DNA from: Actinomycetes bacterium
GTDB lineage: Bacteria; Actinomycetota; Acidimicrobiia; Acidimicrobiales; Ilumatobacteraceae
Length of the DNA: 64,000 nucleotides
Direction of reading: 5' to 3'
Assembly (NCBI GenBank): GCA_025356335.1
Contig: JANXUF010000041.1
Span: 1-64,000 of the forward strand
Shown here: in pieces, positions 34,721 through 43,014 of the stretch
How the letters are laid out: each line of letters starts with the position of its first letter
Numbering within the stretch: the stretch's first letter is position 1
Notes under the pieces: generated by a model
The model's database searches: none
What the model was told of the DNA's origin: nothing
Seen by the model: the letters and a program-made list of their open reading frames with translations, nothing else
Made by a program: the position numbers and the translations under genes

Positions 34721-35728
34721 TCAGGCTGGGCGGCGCCGACGGGCGAGCAGCGTGACCGCCCCACTGGCGACGAGGGCCACGCCGATCAGACCGATGACCC
34801 CGCTGTTCGAACCCGTCGCCGGCAGCCGACCCGGGCGTGCGGTTGGGACCGTGACGACCTGCACGTCGCCGATCACGCCGCCGGCAGGACCGGTGGCCGT
34901 CGTCGTCGCTACATCGCCACCGGGGGCCACCGTGGTATCAGCCGGCCCGCCAGGGGTGGTCGTCCCTCCGCCGGGGGTGGTCGTCCCTCCGCCAGCAGTG
35001 GTCGTCGTGGTGGACGCGTCCGGAAGGATGTTGTTGGTGATCGAAGCCGTACAGGTCACGAGAGAGCCCCCGCCGTTGCCCGAGCCGACGCACTGGTTGA
35101 TGATGATCGGAAGCGAAGACGAGTTCGTCGACGGGGTCACGGTGCAGGTCACGGTCGAGCCGCCTCCATTGCCGGATCCTCCGCACTGTGTGATGTCGGC
35201 GCCGGTCGTCGACTGGACCGGGTTACAGGTCACGATCGAGCCTCCGCCATTGCCGGACCCGACGCATTGATTGACCGTCGCTGCGACCGCGGTAGCGGCA
35301 CCGGTGATGTTGTTGACGACGATCACATGGCACTCGAGGCTCGCCCCGGCGCCGTTCTCGGAACCGTTGCACTGGGTCACCGACGTCGTCAGGTTGACTG
35401 ATGACGTTGGAGTCGTCGTGCACAGCAGCGCTGTATTGGCGGCACCATGACACTCCTCTTTGACAACCGTCGAACTCGTGACGCCCGTGGACAGATCGAG
35501 GTTGTTGGTAATCGTGACCGTGCACTTCGCTCCGAGGCCGCCGACATTGTCGAGGCCGCTGCACTGAGCCGCGGCGTCGACGGCCGCGCTGGCAGGCGAT
35601 ACGAGCCCCGTCAGTAGCAGGGCGACAGCGGCGAGCAGCGCACACAGTATTCCGATGCACCGCCCGATCGCTGATGTCGACTGAACAAGCAGTGCGCCGC
35701 CCGGCGTGATACTACGTTGAGTGCTCAT
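34721..35728 (-). CDS. Sortase-anchored Cys-rich repeat surface protein
   Basis: The 335-residue protein has a signal peptide (GILCALLAAVALLLTGLVSP with ...ASA) and a C-terminal sorting signal: LPATG at 302-306, a hydrophobic helix and RRRR. The mature part contains about eight units built on QCxGSGNGGGS-VTC or a variant, each with two cysteines, alternating with Thr/Ser/Val-rich spacers. A TTTTAGGGTTTPGGG-like stalk precedes the LPATG. This suggests a disulfide-braced fibre covalently attached to the wall. The ATG at 35728 has AAAGAGGT upstream. No sortase gene is in the window. Ligand and role are unknown. Confidence 0.8.
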   Translation of the reverse strand: MSTQRSITPGGALLVQSTSAIGRCIGILCALLAAVALLLTGLVSPASAAVDAAAQCSGLDNVGGLGAKCTVTITNNLDLSTGVTSSTVVKEECHGAANTALLCTTTPTSSVNLTTSVTQCNGSENGAGASLECHVIVVNNITGAATAVAATVNQCVGSGNGGGSIVTCNPVQSTTGADITQCGGSGNGGGSTVTCTVTPSTNSSSLPIIINQCVGSGNGGGSLVTCTASITNNILPDASTTTTTAGGGTTTPGGGTTTPGGPADTTVAPGGDVATTTATGPAGGVIGDVQVVTVPTARPGRLPATGSNSGVIGLIGVALVASGAVTLLARRRRPA

Positions 35729-36069
35729 GTGACCTCTTTCTGTCGCTGGCATCTGGGATGCGTATGATACCGGATCGTGACCAAAACCGACAAACAGAAC
35801 ACGTACAGCTGGTGTAGAGGAGCAGTTATGACGATCCGGAGTGATCAACCGCCGCCTGCTCGGCCGAGCGTTGGCTAATGCCGTGTGCATCGAGCCTGCT
35901 CACGCCGAAGAATGACCATCGAGTCACACAACAAGCACGCTGTTGTCACGCCGACGTGGTGAGAGCCGGACGTTTCGTAGGACCGGCAAAAATATTTCTC
36001 TCCGCGCGAACAAGACCGCATTCAGACGGCCGGTGGTTGAGCAAATCACCGCCGCGATCGGTGGCCTTG
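35729..36069. other. Intergenic region, 341 bases, no convincing gene
   Basis: This stretch lies upstream of the leftward surface-protein gene and downstream of the leftward HxlR-SARP gene. It is less GC-rich around 35760-35830, where the surface-protein promoter should be. A 16-codon frame at 35828-35878 (MTIRSDQPPPARPSVG) has AGGAG 6 bases upstream, but it is too short to accept on that alone. I see no strong hairpin or repeat. Confidence 0.5.
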
Positions 36070-37161
36070 CTAGGCGCGGATAGCGGAGACCAAATCGGCC
36101 AATATCGGCGTCGGCTCGAGCCCGAGCTCGCCGGCGAGCAACACTCGGTAGCGGTCGAAGACCCGCAGCGCTTCTGACTGGTTGCCCTCGGCGATGTGCA
36201 CTCTGACGAGCGTCGCATGCGCACTCTCGCGCAGCGGCTCGACGCGCATTGCCGCCCTGGCGGCGCCCGCTGCCTCTGCAAGTCGTCCGCAATTGATCAA
36301 CAACTGCGCTTGGACCTCGAGTGCATTCATTCTCAACTGACGCCAGTCCTCTGCCTCGGCGAGCACCCAATCGTCATACCAATCGGGAAGCAGCTCGAGC
36401 GACAGCGAGGCGACGGCGGCTGCGTTGAGATCGGCTGGTTTCGGCGATGCTCCGTGGCGCAGCAGTCGCTGTGCGAGCGCCTGTGCATTGCGGAGATCGA
36501 CGGTCACCGTCTCGGCCAGCCGCAGACCAGCGGAGGCTCCGACGATCGCCTCGCGGGTCGGCGCGTCGAGACGCGACAGCGCCGATCGCAGGCTGATGCC
36601 AGCCTTGATGTCACTGGCATCTGGCCACATCGTGCCGGCCATCGCCACCCGGCCTACGGCGCGATCGTGCAGCGCCAGGAACACCAGCACCCGCTGCGAA
36701 CCCGACGGCAAGTCGCTCAGTTCGTGGCCGCCGACGCGGACGGCGAACGTGCCGAGGACAGAGATTTCGACGACCAGCGGATGGTCGACGTCCTCGGATG
36801 CGACGACAACAAGTGTCGCTGCGAGCGACGGGCGGCTCTGCAGTGGGCCCGCCCACCGCTCACCCCAACTCGACAAGGCGGTGATGGCAGGTTCGAGATC
36901 GAGTCCCTTTGGGGTGAGCTCGTACTGATACTGATCGAGATGGTGCGGATGCCGGCTCAGTGTCATCAGCCCGCTGTTGAGAAACCCGTCGATGCGGGCG
37001 GCAAGGATCGCCGGCGGAACATCCAGTGCGCGTTGGAAGTCGGCAAAGCTGCTGACACCGCGGCGCAGCGCATCCTCGATGATCAGAAAGCCCCAACGGT
37101 CACCGACAACGTCCAGCGCCAGCGCCTGGCACTGCTTCTCCACGTTGTTCGACCCGACCAT
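36070..37161 (-). CDS. HxlR-type winged helix fused to SARP/BTAD regulator
   Basis: The 363-residue protein joins two DNA-binding modules. Residues 1-105 are an HxlR-like winged helix (ALDVVGDRWGFLIIEDALRR, FADFQRALDVPPAILAARI, YELTPKGLDLEPAI). Residues 130-215 resemble the SARP winged helix (ISVLGTFAVRVGGHEL, RVLVFLALHDRAVGRVAMAG, TMWPDA), and 235-363 are the BTAD tetratricopeptide domain (LPDWYDDWVLAEAEDWRQLR onward). SARP proteins activate gene clusters. It is upstream of, and runs in the same direction as, nothing else; hypB follows 63 bases away, so hydrogenase control is possible but unproven. Confidence 0.8.
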   Translation of the reverse strand: MVGSNNVEKQCQALALDVVGDRWGFLIIEDALRRGVSSFADFQRALDVPPAILAARIDGFLNSGLMTLSRHPHHLDQYQYELTPKGLDLEPAITALSSWGERWAGPLQSRPSLAATLVVVASEDVDHPLVVEISVLGTFAVRVGGHELSDLPSGSQRVLVFLALHDRAVGRVAMAGTMWPDASDIKAGISLRSALSRLDAPTREAIVGASAGLRLAETVTVDLRNAQALAQRLLRHGASPKPADLNAAAVASLSLELLPDWYDDWVLAEAEDWRQLRMNALEVQAQLLINCGRLAEAAGAARAAMRVEPLRESAHATLVRVHIAEGNQSEALRVFDRYRVLLAGELGLEPTPILADLVSAIRA

Positions 37162-37167
37162 CGGGCT

Positions 37168-37173
37168 ACAGTA
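37168..37173 (-). promoter_or_regulatory. Putative -10 box of the HxlR-SARP gene, leaderless
   Basis: On the minus strand TACTGT ends 6 bases before the ATG at 37161 and no Shine-Dalgarno sequence is present. It lies in the 63-base gap after hypB, so the regulator can be transcribed separately from hypAB. Confidence 0.4.
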
Positions 37174-37224
37174 CCGACTCGCCGATGCAATGTCGCGGTT
37201 GCTGATTTTCGTTCGACGTTCTTG

Positions 37225-38043
37225 CTAGTGCTGACACAGCTTGACGATCCAGGCGCACCACTCGTCGATTCCGACGCCACTTTTTGCCGACGTCTCGATG
37301 GTCTCTACATGTGGATGGATGTCGTGCAGATTCCGATAGAACAGATCGAGATCCAGATCGAGATAGGGCATCAGATCCATTTTGTTGACCAGCACGACGT
37401 CGGCGGAGCGGAACATCACCGGGTATTTCAACGGTTTTTCCTCGCCCTCGGTCACTGCATAGATCATTGCTCTGACATCTTCTCCGATGTCGAATTCCGC
37501 CGGACAGACGAGGTTGCCGACATTTTCGACGACGACGAGGTCGAGGTCGTCGAGCGGGAGACGCGGCAGTGCCGAGCGGACCATCGTCGCGTCGAGATGG
37601 CACTCGCCACCGAAGCCATTTGCTGTGTTGACGAGCGAGACCGGAACACCGAGTCCTGACAACCTGTCGGCGTCGATCGAGGTCTCGATGTCGCCTTCGA
37701 TCACGCCGACCCGCAGCAGACCCTGGAGCCGTATGAGGGTTTCACGGAGGATGGTCGTCTTTCCTGCACCTGGCGACGACATGAAATTGACCACGCGGAC
37801 ACCGGCGCGGCGGAAATCGGCGCGGTTGTCATCGGCGGTTCGATCATTTTCGCCGAGGATCTGTTCGAGCACGTCGACCCGCAGCCCACCGGTCTGATAG
37901 CCGGTGTGATCGCCGACGTCCCGGTGATGGTCGTGATCGTGATCGTGATCGTGATCGTGAGGACCGTGATCGTGAGCGTCGTCTTCCTGATCATGGACGT
38001 GGCCGGTACCGTCAGCGTGGTAATGAAAGCGTCCCACCTTCAC
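37225..38043 (-). CDS. hypB: Hydrogenase nickel-incorporation GTPase HypB
   Basis: The 272-residue protein delivers Ni to the hydrogenase large subunit with HypA. Residues 7-46 are a histidine-rich nickel-storage stretch (HDHGPHDHDHDHDHDHH). The GTPase P-loop SSPGAGKTT is at 89-97, followed by the switch and metal-site region GVIEGDIETSIDADRL, ECHLDATMV and the guanine-binding NKMD. Its ATG overlaps the hypA stop by 4 bases, and the pair reads leftward, away from the hydrogenase operon. The codons of the His stretch form a GTGATC-type direct repeat. Confidence 0.95.
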   Translation of the reverse strand: MKVGRFHYHADGTGHVHDQEDDAHDHGPHDHDHDHDHDHHRDVGDHTGYQTGGLRVDVLEQILGENDRTADDNRADFRRAGVRVVNFMSSPGAGKTTILRETLIRLQGLLRVGVIEGDIETSIDADRLSGLGVPVSLVNTANGFGGECHLDATMVRSALPRLPLDDLDLVVVENVGNLVCPAEFDIGEDVRAMIYAVTEGEEKPLKYPVMFRSADVVLVNKMDLMPYLDLDLDLFYRNLHDIHPHVETIETSAKSGVGIDEWCAWIVKLCQH

Positions 38044-38378
38044 ACCCCGATCAAGTCGAGTGAGGTCACGAACAATTCATTGCCGGACACCACGTCGGTC
38101 TCGTTCGATTGGCAGTGTATGCAGCGGAATACCGGTACCTCTATCGCAGTCTGTTCGCCGCAGATGCGGCAGCTGATGATCGCCGGGATGTGGCGAATTT
38201 CCATCGTTGCCCCAGCGAGTTCGGTGTCACGGACGACGATGTCCCAGCAATATTGCAGCGATGCCGGAACGACCTGACGCAGATATCCGACGTCGAGTCT
38301 CACCGTCTCGACGGGTCGACCAACTGCGTGCTCTTCGACAATTTTGGAGATCGAACGACAGATCGACAACTCGTGCAT
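38040..38378 (-). CDS. hypA: Hydrogenase nickel metallochaperone HypA
   Basis: The 112-residue protein starts MHELSICRSI, whose N-terminal Met-His is the nickel site. The zinc site is made of CRICG and CIHCQS in the C-terminal half. It passes Ni to the large subunit together with HypB, whose gene overlaps its stop. ATG 38378 is chosen to place MHE at the N-terminus, as in all HypA proteins; the longer upstream frame would block nickel binding. Confidence 0.95.
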   Translation of the reverse strand: MHELSICRSISKIVEEHAVGRPVETVRLDVGYLRQVVPASLQYCWDIVVRDTELAGATMEIRHIPAIISCRICGEQTAIEVPVFRCIHCQSNETDVVSGNELFVTSLDLIGV

Positions 38379-38447
38379 CGCGCTACAACATAGACCTGGC
38401 CGTCGATCTGTCAACCCCACCGGACCCTCAGGGGGCGACGGGTGCGG

Positions 38448-39566
38448 TCAGTTCCTCAGCGTCTGGGACGGCGATTCGCCGAAACGCTGGCGGTACGAAC
38501 TGGCGAAGCGACCGAGGTGATTAAAGCCCCAGCGAAAGGCGACTTCGCTGACCGTCGTCCCATCGTTCGGGCCTGCCTCTGCGAGATCGTTGCGCACCCG
38601 CTCGAGCCGGCGGTCGCGGACGAAGGCCGTCGGCGTGGTGCGCAGTTCGTTGTGGAACCCGTCCTGCAGGCTGCGAATGCTGACTTGCGCAGCGTCGGCG
38701 ATGTGGTGCATCGTCAACGGTTCGGAGAGATGCGTTTCGATGTAGTCCTGCGCGGTGCGGATCGCCCGTCTGCCGGGGGCGTGCTCCGGTCTCGCCAGCG
38801 AAACGCTGTAGTTCGAACGGTGGGCGAACAGCAGCGCACTCATCACGAACTCTTCGAGCGGACCGGTTCCGACACCCTGGTGGAGCAGCGAGTCGTCGTG
38901 GAACAGCTCGGTGTGCAGCAACTGGATTGCCGAGTTCCAGCGGTTCGCGGAATCGGGGCTCATGTCGAGGGCGAGGTCGAACATCAGTGGATGGTCGAGG
39001 CTGCGCCCGAGCAGACGCGACAGGTGCAGGTCGAGGCTGTCCCTCGTGATGCGGATCACGAGATGCGGCGAGTGGCTGTTCCAGGCCATCCGCATCGCCG
39101 TTCCGGGATGCGGAGAAACGGCCGTGATCGAGGTTGCTTCTGCCTGGTTCCGACCGTTGTGGATGTGTGAACCTCCGTTCATCGGCATCATCACCAGATA
39201 GTCAGGGGGTAACTGCTCGACGTACATCGTCGTCGCGGCGACGTACTCGAGGTAGCCCATCGTGATGTCCCGGAACCGTACGGCGTGGAGTGAGGCGAGG
39301 AAGTCGGCGCTCTCGTCACTGTTGACGTCGAGGTGGATCGCGCCGAGCATTTCTCGCCCGGCCTGTTCGGCGATGCTGACGCTGCTGGTCACGTAGATCT
39401 CGTGGTCGAGGAGCGCCGGCGGAATGCCACGGGGCTTGAGACGCGGCGGAATCGGATTGTTGGCGCGTTCGGCGTTGATCGTCCGCAGACGGCGAACGAC
39501 CGGCGACGCCAGGCTGTCTTGTCTGTCGACGGGCGCCACCGGTCTGTTGATCTCGATGCGCACCAT
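38448..39566 (-). CDS. AraC-family regulator, candidate hydrogenase regulator
   Basis: The 372-residue protein has an N-terminal AraC-binding-like sensing domain (about 40-220) and a C-terminal pair of helix-turn-helix motifs (about 275-370: AQDYIETHLSEPLTMHHIAD, then VSEVAFRWGFNHLGRFASSY with GESPSQTLR). Location between hypA and the divergent hucM makes it a candidate regulator of the hydrogenase locus. ATG 39566 is preferred over 39579-39605 because a -10-like TACACT and a near-palindrome lie just upstream of it and would fall inside the longer frame. Confidence 0.82.
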   Translation of the reverse strand: MVRIEINRPVAPVDRQDSLASPVVRRLRTINAERANNPIPPRLKPRGIPPALLDHEIYVTSSVSIAEQAGREMLGAIHLDVNSDESADFLASLHAVRFRDITMGYLEYVAATTMYVEQLPPDYLVMMPMNGGSHIHNGRNQAEATSITAVSPHPGTAMRMAWNSHSPHLVIRITRDSLDLHLSRLLGRSLDHPLMFDLALDMSPDSANRWNSAIQLLHTELFHDDSLLHQGVGTGPLEEFVMSALLFAHRSNYSVSLARPEHAPGRRAIRTAQDYIETHLSEPLTMHHIADAAQVSIRSLQDGFHNELRTTPTAFVRDRRLERVRNDLAEAGPNDGTTVSEVAFRWGFNHLGRFASSYRQRFGESPSQTLRN

Positions 39567-39576
39567 GGACAGTGTA

Positions 39577-39604
39577 TGCGGATTTCGGATAGCGAAGATT
39601 CGCA
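39577..39604. promoter_or_regulatory. Near-palindromic operator between the AraC gene and hucM
   Basis: TGCGGATTTCG (39577-39587) is mirrored, with one inserted base, by CGAAGATTCGCA (39593-39604) around GATAG. It lies immediately upstream of a leftward TACACT (39571-39576) and about 70 bases before the hucM start. It could be the AraC protein's autoregulatory site and the upstream control site of the hydrogenase operon. Confidence 0.4.
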
Positions 39605-39671
39605 ACGTGGCCTACGGTGTCGCACCACGGAGAGACCATTGGGGGGTCGTCGCCGACACGAAGGGGTCGTT

Positions 39672-40259
39672 ATGAGCTCGAACAGCACGGTTCTCCACCA
39701 TCCGGTCGATGCGGTGACGGAACGGTTGAACGACCCCGCTGTGGCAGCGTCGCTCGTGTCGCTGCTCGACAACGTCGAGATGTTGTCGACACTCGTGACC
39801 GGCCTCAACGAATTCTTCGAACGCGGCGACACGATCATCGACTCCGTCGCCAGCGGCGTTCGCGAGTTCAAGGACGCCAGAGCCGCCGGCGGATCCAGTT
39901 TCGATCTCACCAAGTTCAGTGCTGACGCCAAGGCGCTGATGAGCACGCTCAACGAGGCAATGCCGGTACTGCGAGAAGCCCTGCCGCTGTTGCACGACGC
40001 CCTGCCGGTGCTCAACGAGGCGTTGCCGACCGTCAGACAACTGCTCTCGTCCGGGATGGTCAACGACGAAGTCATCGAGCTGCTGGCGACGGTCAGCACG
40101 AGCGCCGTCGAGGGTGCGCGTGCGGCGCGGGCCAACGACACGACCGTCAAGGGCGTGCTCGGCACATTGAAGGCGCTGAAGGACCCGGACGTCCAACGCG
40201 GCATGGGGCTGCTCGTCGAGATCGCCAAGGCGCTCGGCACCAACATCAAGACGGAGTAG
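39672..40259 (+). CDS. hucM: HucM-like scaffold protein of the atmospheric hydrogenase
   Basis: The 195-residue protein has no signal peptide or membrane helix but many amphipathic segments. The central part repeats a pattern, MPVLREALPLLHDALPVL then NEALPTVRQLLSSG, and carries a DUF1641-like C-terminal region (ATVSTSAVEGARAAR, LKALKDPDVQRGMGLLVEIA). Size, composition and position directly before hucS match HucM of Mycobacterium smegmatis, which forms a hydrophobic tube that anchors eight Huc protomers and carries menaquinone to them. ATG 39672 has AAGGGG 5 bases upstream. First gene of the rightward operon. Confidence 0.82.
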   Translation: MSSNSTVLHHPVDAVTERLNDPAVAASLVSLLDNVEMLSTLVTGLNEFFERGDTIIDSVASGVREFKDARAAGGSSFDLTKFSADAKALMSTLNEAMPVLREALPLLHDALPVLNEALPTVRQLLSSGMVNDEVIELLATVSTSAVEGARAARANDTTVKGVLGTLKALKDPDVQRGMGLLVEIAKALGTNIKTE

Positions 40260-40334
40260 ACCGCAACGCCGACGTCCAGGACGTCGAACTTCAAGCAATC
40301 ATCACGAGAAATACGATCGACGAAGGAGCAGCAA

Positions 40335-41306
40335 GTGGCATCAGTGCTTTGGTTTCAAGGAGGGGCATGCAGCGGCAACACGATGTCGTTCCTCAACGCA
40401 GAAGAACCGAACGTCGTCGACCTGATCGTCGACTTCGGTCTCGACCTGCTGTGGCACCCCTCGCTCGGGATGGAGCTCGGAAAGCAGGCGCAGCAAATCT
40501 TCTGGGACTGCGCCAAGGGGGAGCGAGACCTCGACATCTTCGTCTTCGAAGGCACGGTGATGGAAGGCCCGAACGGATCCGGGCGCTACGACATCTTCGC
40601 CGATCGACCGATGAAGGACTGGGTTACGGACCTCTGCGCCGCCGCGAGCATCGTTGTTGCCATCGGCGACTGCGCCTGTTGGGGAGGCATCCCGGCCACG
40701 GCGCCGAACCCGACCGATTCCACCGGGTTGCAGTTCCACAAACGCAACAAGGGCGGCTTCCTCGGCCCGGATTTCGTGTCCAAAGCCGGCCTCCCGGTCA
40801 TCAATATTCCCGGTTGCCCGGCGCACCCCGACTGGATCACGCAGATCATCGTCGCCCTCGCCTCCGGCCGCACGGGCGACATCGCCCTCGACGAACTCCA
40901 CCGCCCGCAGACCTTCTTCAAGACGTTCACGCAGACGGGCTGTACCCGCGTGCAGTTCTTCGAGTACAAGCAGTCGACGTACTCCTTCGGTGAGGGAACC
41001 CGAACAGGCTGCCTGTTCTACGAATTCGGTTGCCGTGGACCGATGACACACTCGCCGTGCAACCGCATCCTGTGGAACCGGCAGAGTTCGAAAACCCGAG
41101 CGGGAATGCCGTGTCTCGGCTGTACGGAACCGGAATTTCCGTTCATGGATCTGGCGCCCGGCACGGTTTTCAAGACACAGAAGGTCAGCGGTCTGATCCC
41201 CAAGGAAGTGCCGGAGGGTACCGATCACCTGACGTATATGGCGCACGCAGCGGCCGCTCGTGTCGCCGCACCGCAATGGTCCAAAGAAGACATGTTCGTC
41301 GTCTGA
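40335..41306 (+). CDS. hucS: [NiFe] hydrogenase group 2a small subunit (HucS)
   Basis: The 323-residue subunit carries the iron-sulfur relay of a high-affinity uptake hydrogenase. It opens SVLWFQGGACSGNTMSFLNA and lacks the Tat signal of group 1 enzymes, so it is cytoplasmic. Cluster cysteines are visible in CSGN, GDCACWGG, GCPAHPDW, GCTRVQFFE, TGCLFYEFGCRG and AGMPCLGCTEPEFP. The sequence closely follows the mycobacterial Huc small subunit, which holds three [3Fe-4S] clusters and oxidises H2 at atmospheric concentration. GTG start with GAAGGAG upstream. It is 75 bases after hucM. Confidence 0.95.
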   Translation: MASVLWFQGGACSGNTMSFLNAEEPNVVDLIVDFGLDLLWHPSLGMELGKQAQQIFWDCAKGERDLDIFVFEGTVMEGPNGSGRYDIFADRPMKDWVTDLCAAASIVVAIGDCACWGGIPATAPNPTDSTGLQFHKRNKGGFLGPDFVSKAGLPVINIPGCPAHPDWITQIIVALASGRTGDIALDELHRPQTFFKTFTQTGCTRVQFFEYKQSTYSFGEGTRTGCLFYEFGCRGPMTHSPCNRILWNRQSSKTRAGMPCLGCTEPEFPFMDLAPGTVFKTQKVSGLIPKEVPEGTDHLTYMAHAAAARVAAPQWSKEDMFVV

Positions 41307-41373
41307 TGCCGCACCAATCTTCGAACCAAGACCCACCGGTACCTCAGCAGAGCGACGAGAGAGAAGCACAGCC

Positions 41374-42981
41374 ATGAGCACCATTGATCTGCATGTCAGC
41401 CCCCTCGGCAGAGTGGAAGGTGACCTCGACGTACGGGTGACGATCGACGATGGTGTCGTCACGTCCGCGTGGACGGAGTGCGGCATGTTCCGCGGCTTCG
41501 AGATCATCCTCAAGCACAAAGATCCCCAGGCCGGCCTGATCGTCACCCCACGCATCTGCGGGATCTGTGGTGGCAGCCACCTCTACAAGGCGGCCTATGC
41601 GCTGGACACCGCGTGGAAGACGCACCTGCCGCACAACGCCACCCTGATCCGCAACATCGCCCAGGCGTGCGAGACACTGCAGAGCATCCCGCGGTACTTC
41701 TACGCACTGTTCGCCATCGACCTGACGAACAAGAACTTCGCCAAGTCGCCGTTGTACGCGGAAGCGGTACGCCGCTTCGCGCCGTACGTCGGCACGAGTT
41801 ACCAGACCGGTGTCGTGCTGTCCGGCAAGCCGGTCGAGGTCTACGCGATGTTCGGCGGCCAGTGGCCGCACTCGAGCTTCATGATCCCCGGCGGTGTGAT
41901 GTGTGCGCCGAACCTTGCAGAGGTCAGCCGTTCGATCGCCATCCTCGAACACTGGAACCGCGTTTGGCTCGAAGGACAATGGCTCGGGTGCTCCGTCGAC
42001 CGCTGGCTGGCGAACAAGACGTGGGACGACGTGCTTGCCTGGGTCGACGAGAACGAGTCGCAACACGACAGCGACTGCGGGTTCTTCATCCGCTACTGCC
42101 TCGACGTCGGGCTCGACAAGTTCGGTCAGGGTGTCGGCAACTACCTGGCGACCGGCACGTACTTCCAGCCGGAACTGTACGAGAACCCGACGATCGAAGG
42201 TCGCAACGCTGCGTTGATCAATCGCTCCGGCGTGTTCGCCGGCGGTGAATACAGCGAGTTCGACCACATGCGTGTCAGTGAGGACACCGCCCACTCCTTC
42301 TACAAGGGTGGCGGGTTGCTGCACCCGTGGGAGGGTGTGACCGATCCGATCGACCCGGAGCAGGGGCACAAGGAAGGAAAGTACAGCTGGGCGAAATCGC
42401 CCCGGTACAACGTCGAAGGCAAGGGCTACATCCCGCTCGAGGCCGGCCCGCTGGCCCGCCGGATGGCGGCGGCCGGGCCTGGCGCCGGCCCGCATCAGGA
42501 CGACGACCCGTTGTTCCTCGACATCTACAACAGGATCGGACCATCGGTGATGGTCCGTCAGTTGGCCAGGATGCACGAAGGCCCGAAGTACTTCAAGTGG
42601 ACACGCAAGTGGCTCGACGAGTTGAACCTGCAGGAGAGCTTCTACACCAAGCCGATCGAGCACGCATCTGGCAAGGGCTTCGGGTCGACCGAGGCAGCAC
42701 GGGGATCGCTGTCGGACTGGATCGTCATCGAGAACGGCAAGATCGAGAACTATCAGGTCGTGACGCCGACGGCGTGGAACATCGGCCCACGAGACGGCGA
42801 GGGCACGCTCGGTCCGATCGAGACGGCACTTGTCGGAGCGCCGATCGCTGACGTCGAGGATCCCGTCGAACTCGGCCTCGTGGCCCGCAGCTTCGACTCC
42901 TGCCTCGTCTGCACGGTGCACGCCTATGACGCAAAGACCGGCAAGCAGTTGTCGAAGTTCGTCATCAACGGCGACATGTAG
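41374..42981 (+). CDS. hucL: [NiFe] hydrogenase group 2a large subunit (HucL)
   Basis: The 535-residue subunit holds the Ni-Fe(CN)2CO site. The N-terminal ligand motif is RICGICGGSH with Cys62 and Cys65, and the C-terminal one is SCLVCTVH with Cys510, Cys513 and His516. Nineteen residues follow the histidine (starting AYDAKTGKQL), which is a candidate peptide for removal by the protease encoded next. HVSPLGRVEGDLDV at the N-terminus is the usual large-subunit start. ATG 41374 begins this motif; the open frame upstream is leader. With HucS it forms the catalytic dimer that passes electrons to menaquinone. Confidence 0.95.
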   Translation: MSTIDLHVSPLGRVEGDLDVRVTIDDGVVTSAWTECGMFRGFEIILKHKDPQAGLIVTPRICGICGGSHLYKAAYALDTAWKTHLPHNATLIRNIAQACETLQSIPRYFYALFAIDLTNKNFAKSPLYAEAVRRFAPYVGTSYQTGVVLSGKPVEVYAMFGGQWPHSSFMIPGGVMCAPNLAEVSRSIAILEHWNRVWLEGQWLGCSVDRWLANKTWDDVLAWVDENESQHDSDCGFFIRYCLDVGLDKFGQGVGNYLATGTYFQPELYENPTIEGRNAALINRSGVFAGGEYSEFDHMRVSEDTAHSFYKGGGLLHPWEGVTDPIDPEQGHKEGKYSWAKSPRYNVEGKGYIPLEAGPLARRMAAAGPGAGPHQDDDPLFLDIYNRIGPSVMVRQLARMHEGPKYFKWTRKWLDELNLQESFYTKPIEHASGKGFGSTEAARGSLSDWIVIENGKIENYQVVTPTAWNIGPRDGEGTLGPIETALVGAPIADVEDPVELGLVARSFDSCLVCTVHAYDAKTGKQLSKFVINGDM

Positions 42982-43014
42982 GGCCGGCTCTTGGAGAACG
43001 AGGGAGGTTGCTCG

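Noticed and set aside
35828-35878. 16-codon frame MTIRSDQPPPARPSVG with AGGAG upstream
   Set aside because: Too short to separate from chance; nothing regulated by a leader peptide is obvious next to it.
37924-37980. GTGATC direct repeats resembling a small CRISPR or satellite
   Set aside because: They are codons of the HypB histidine-rich stretch.
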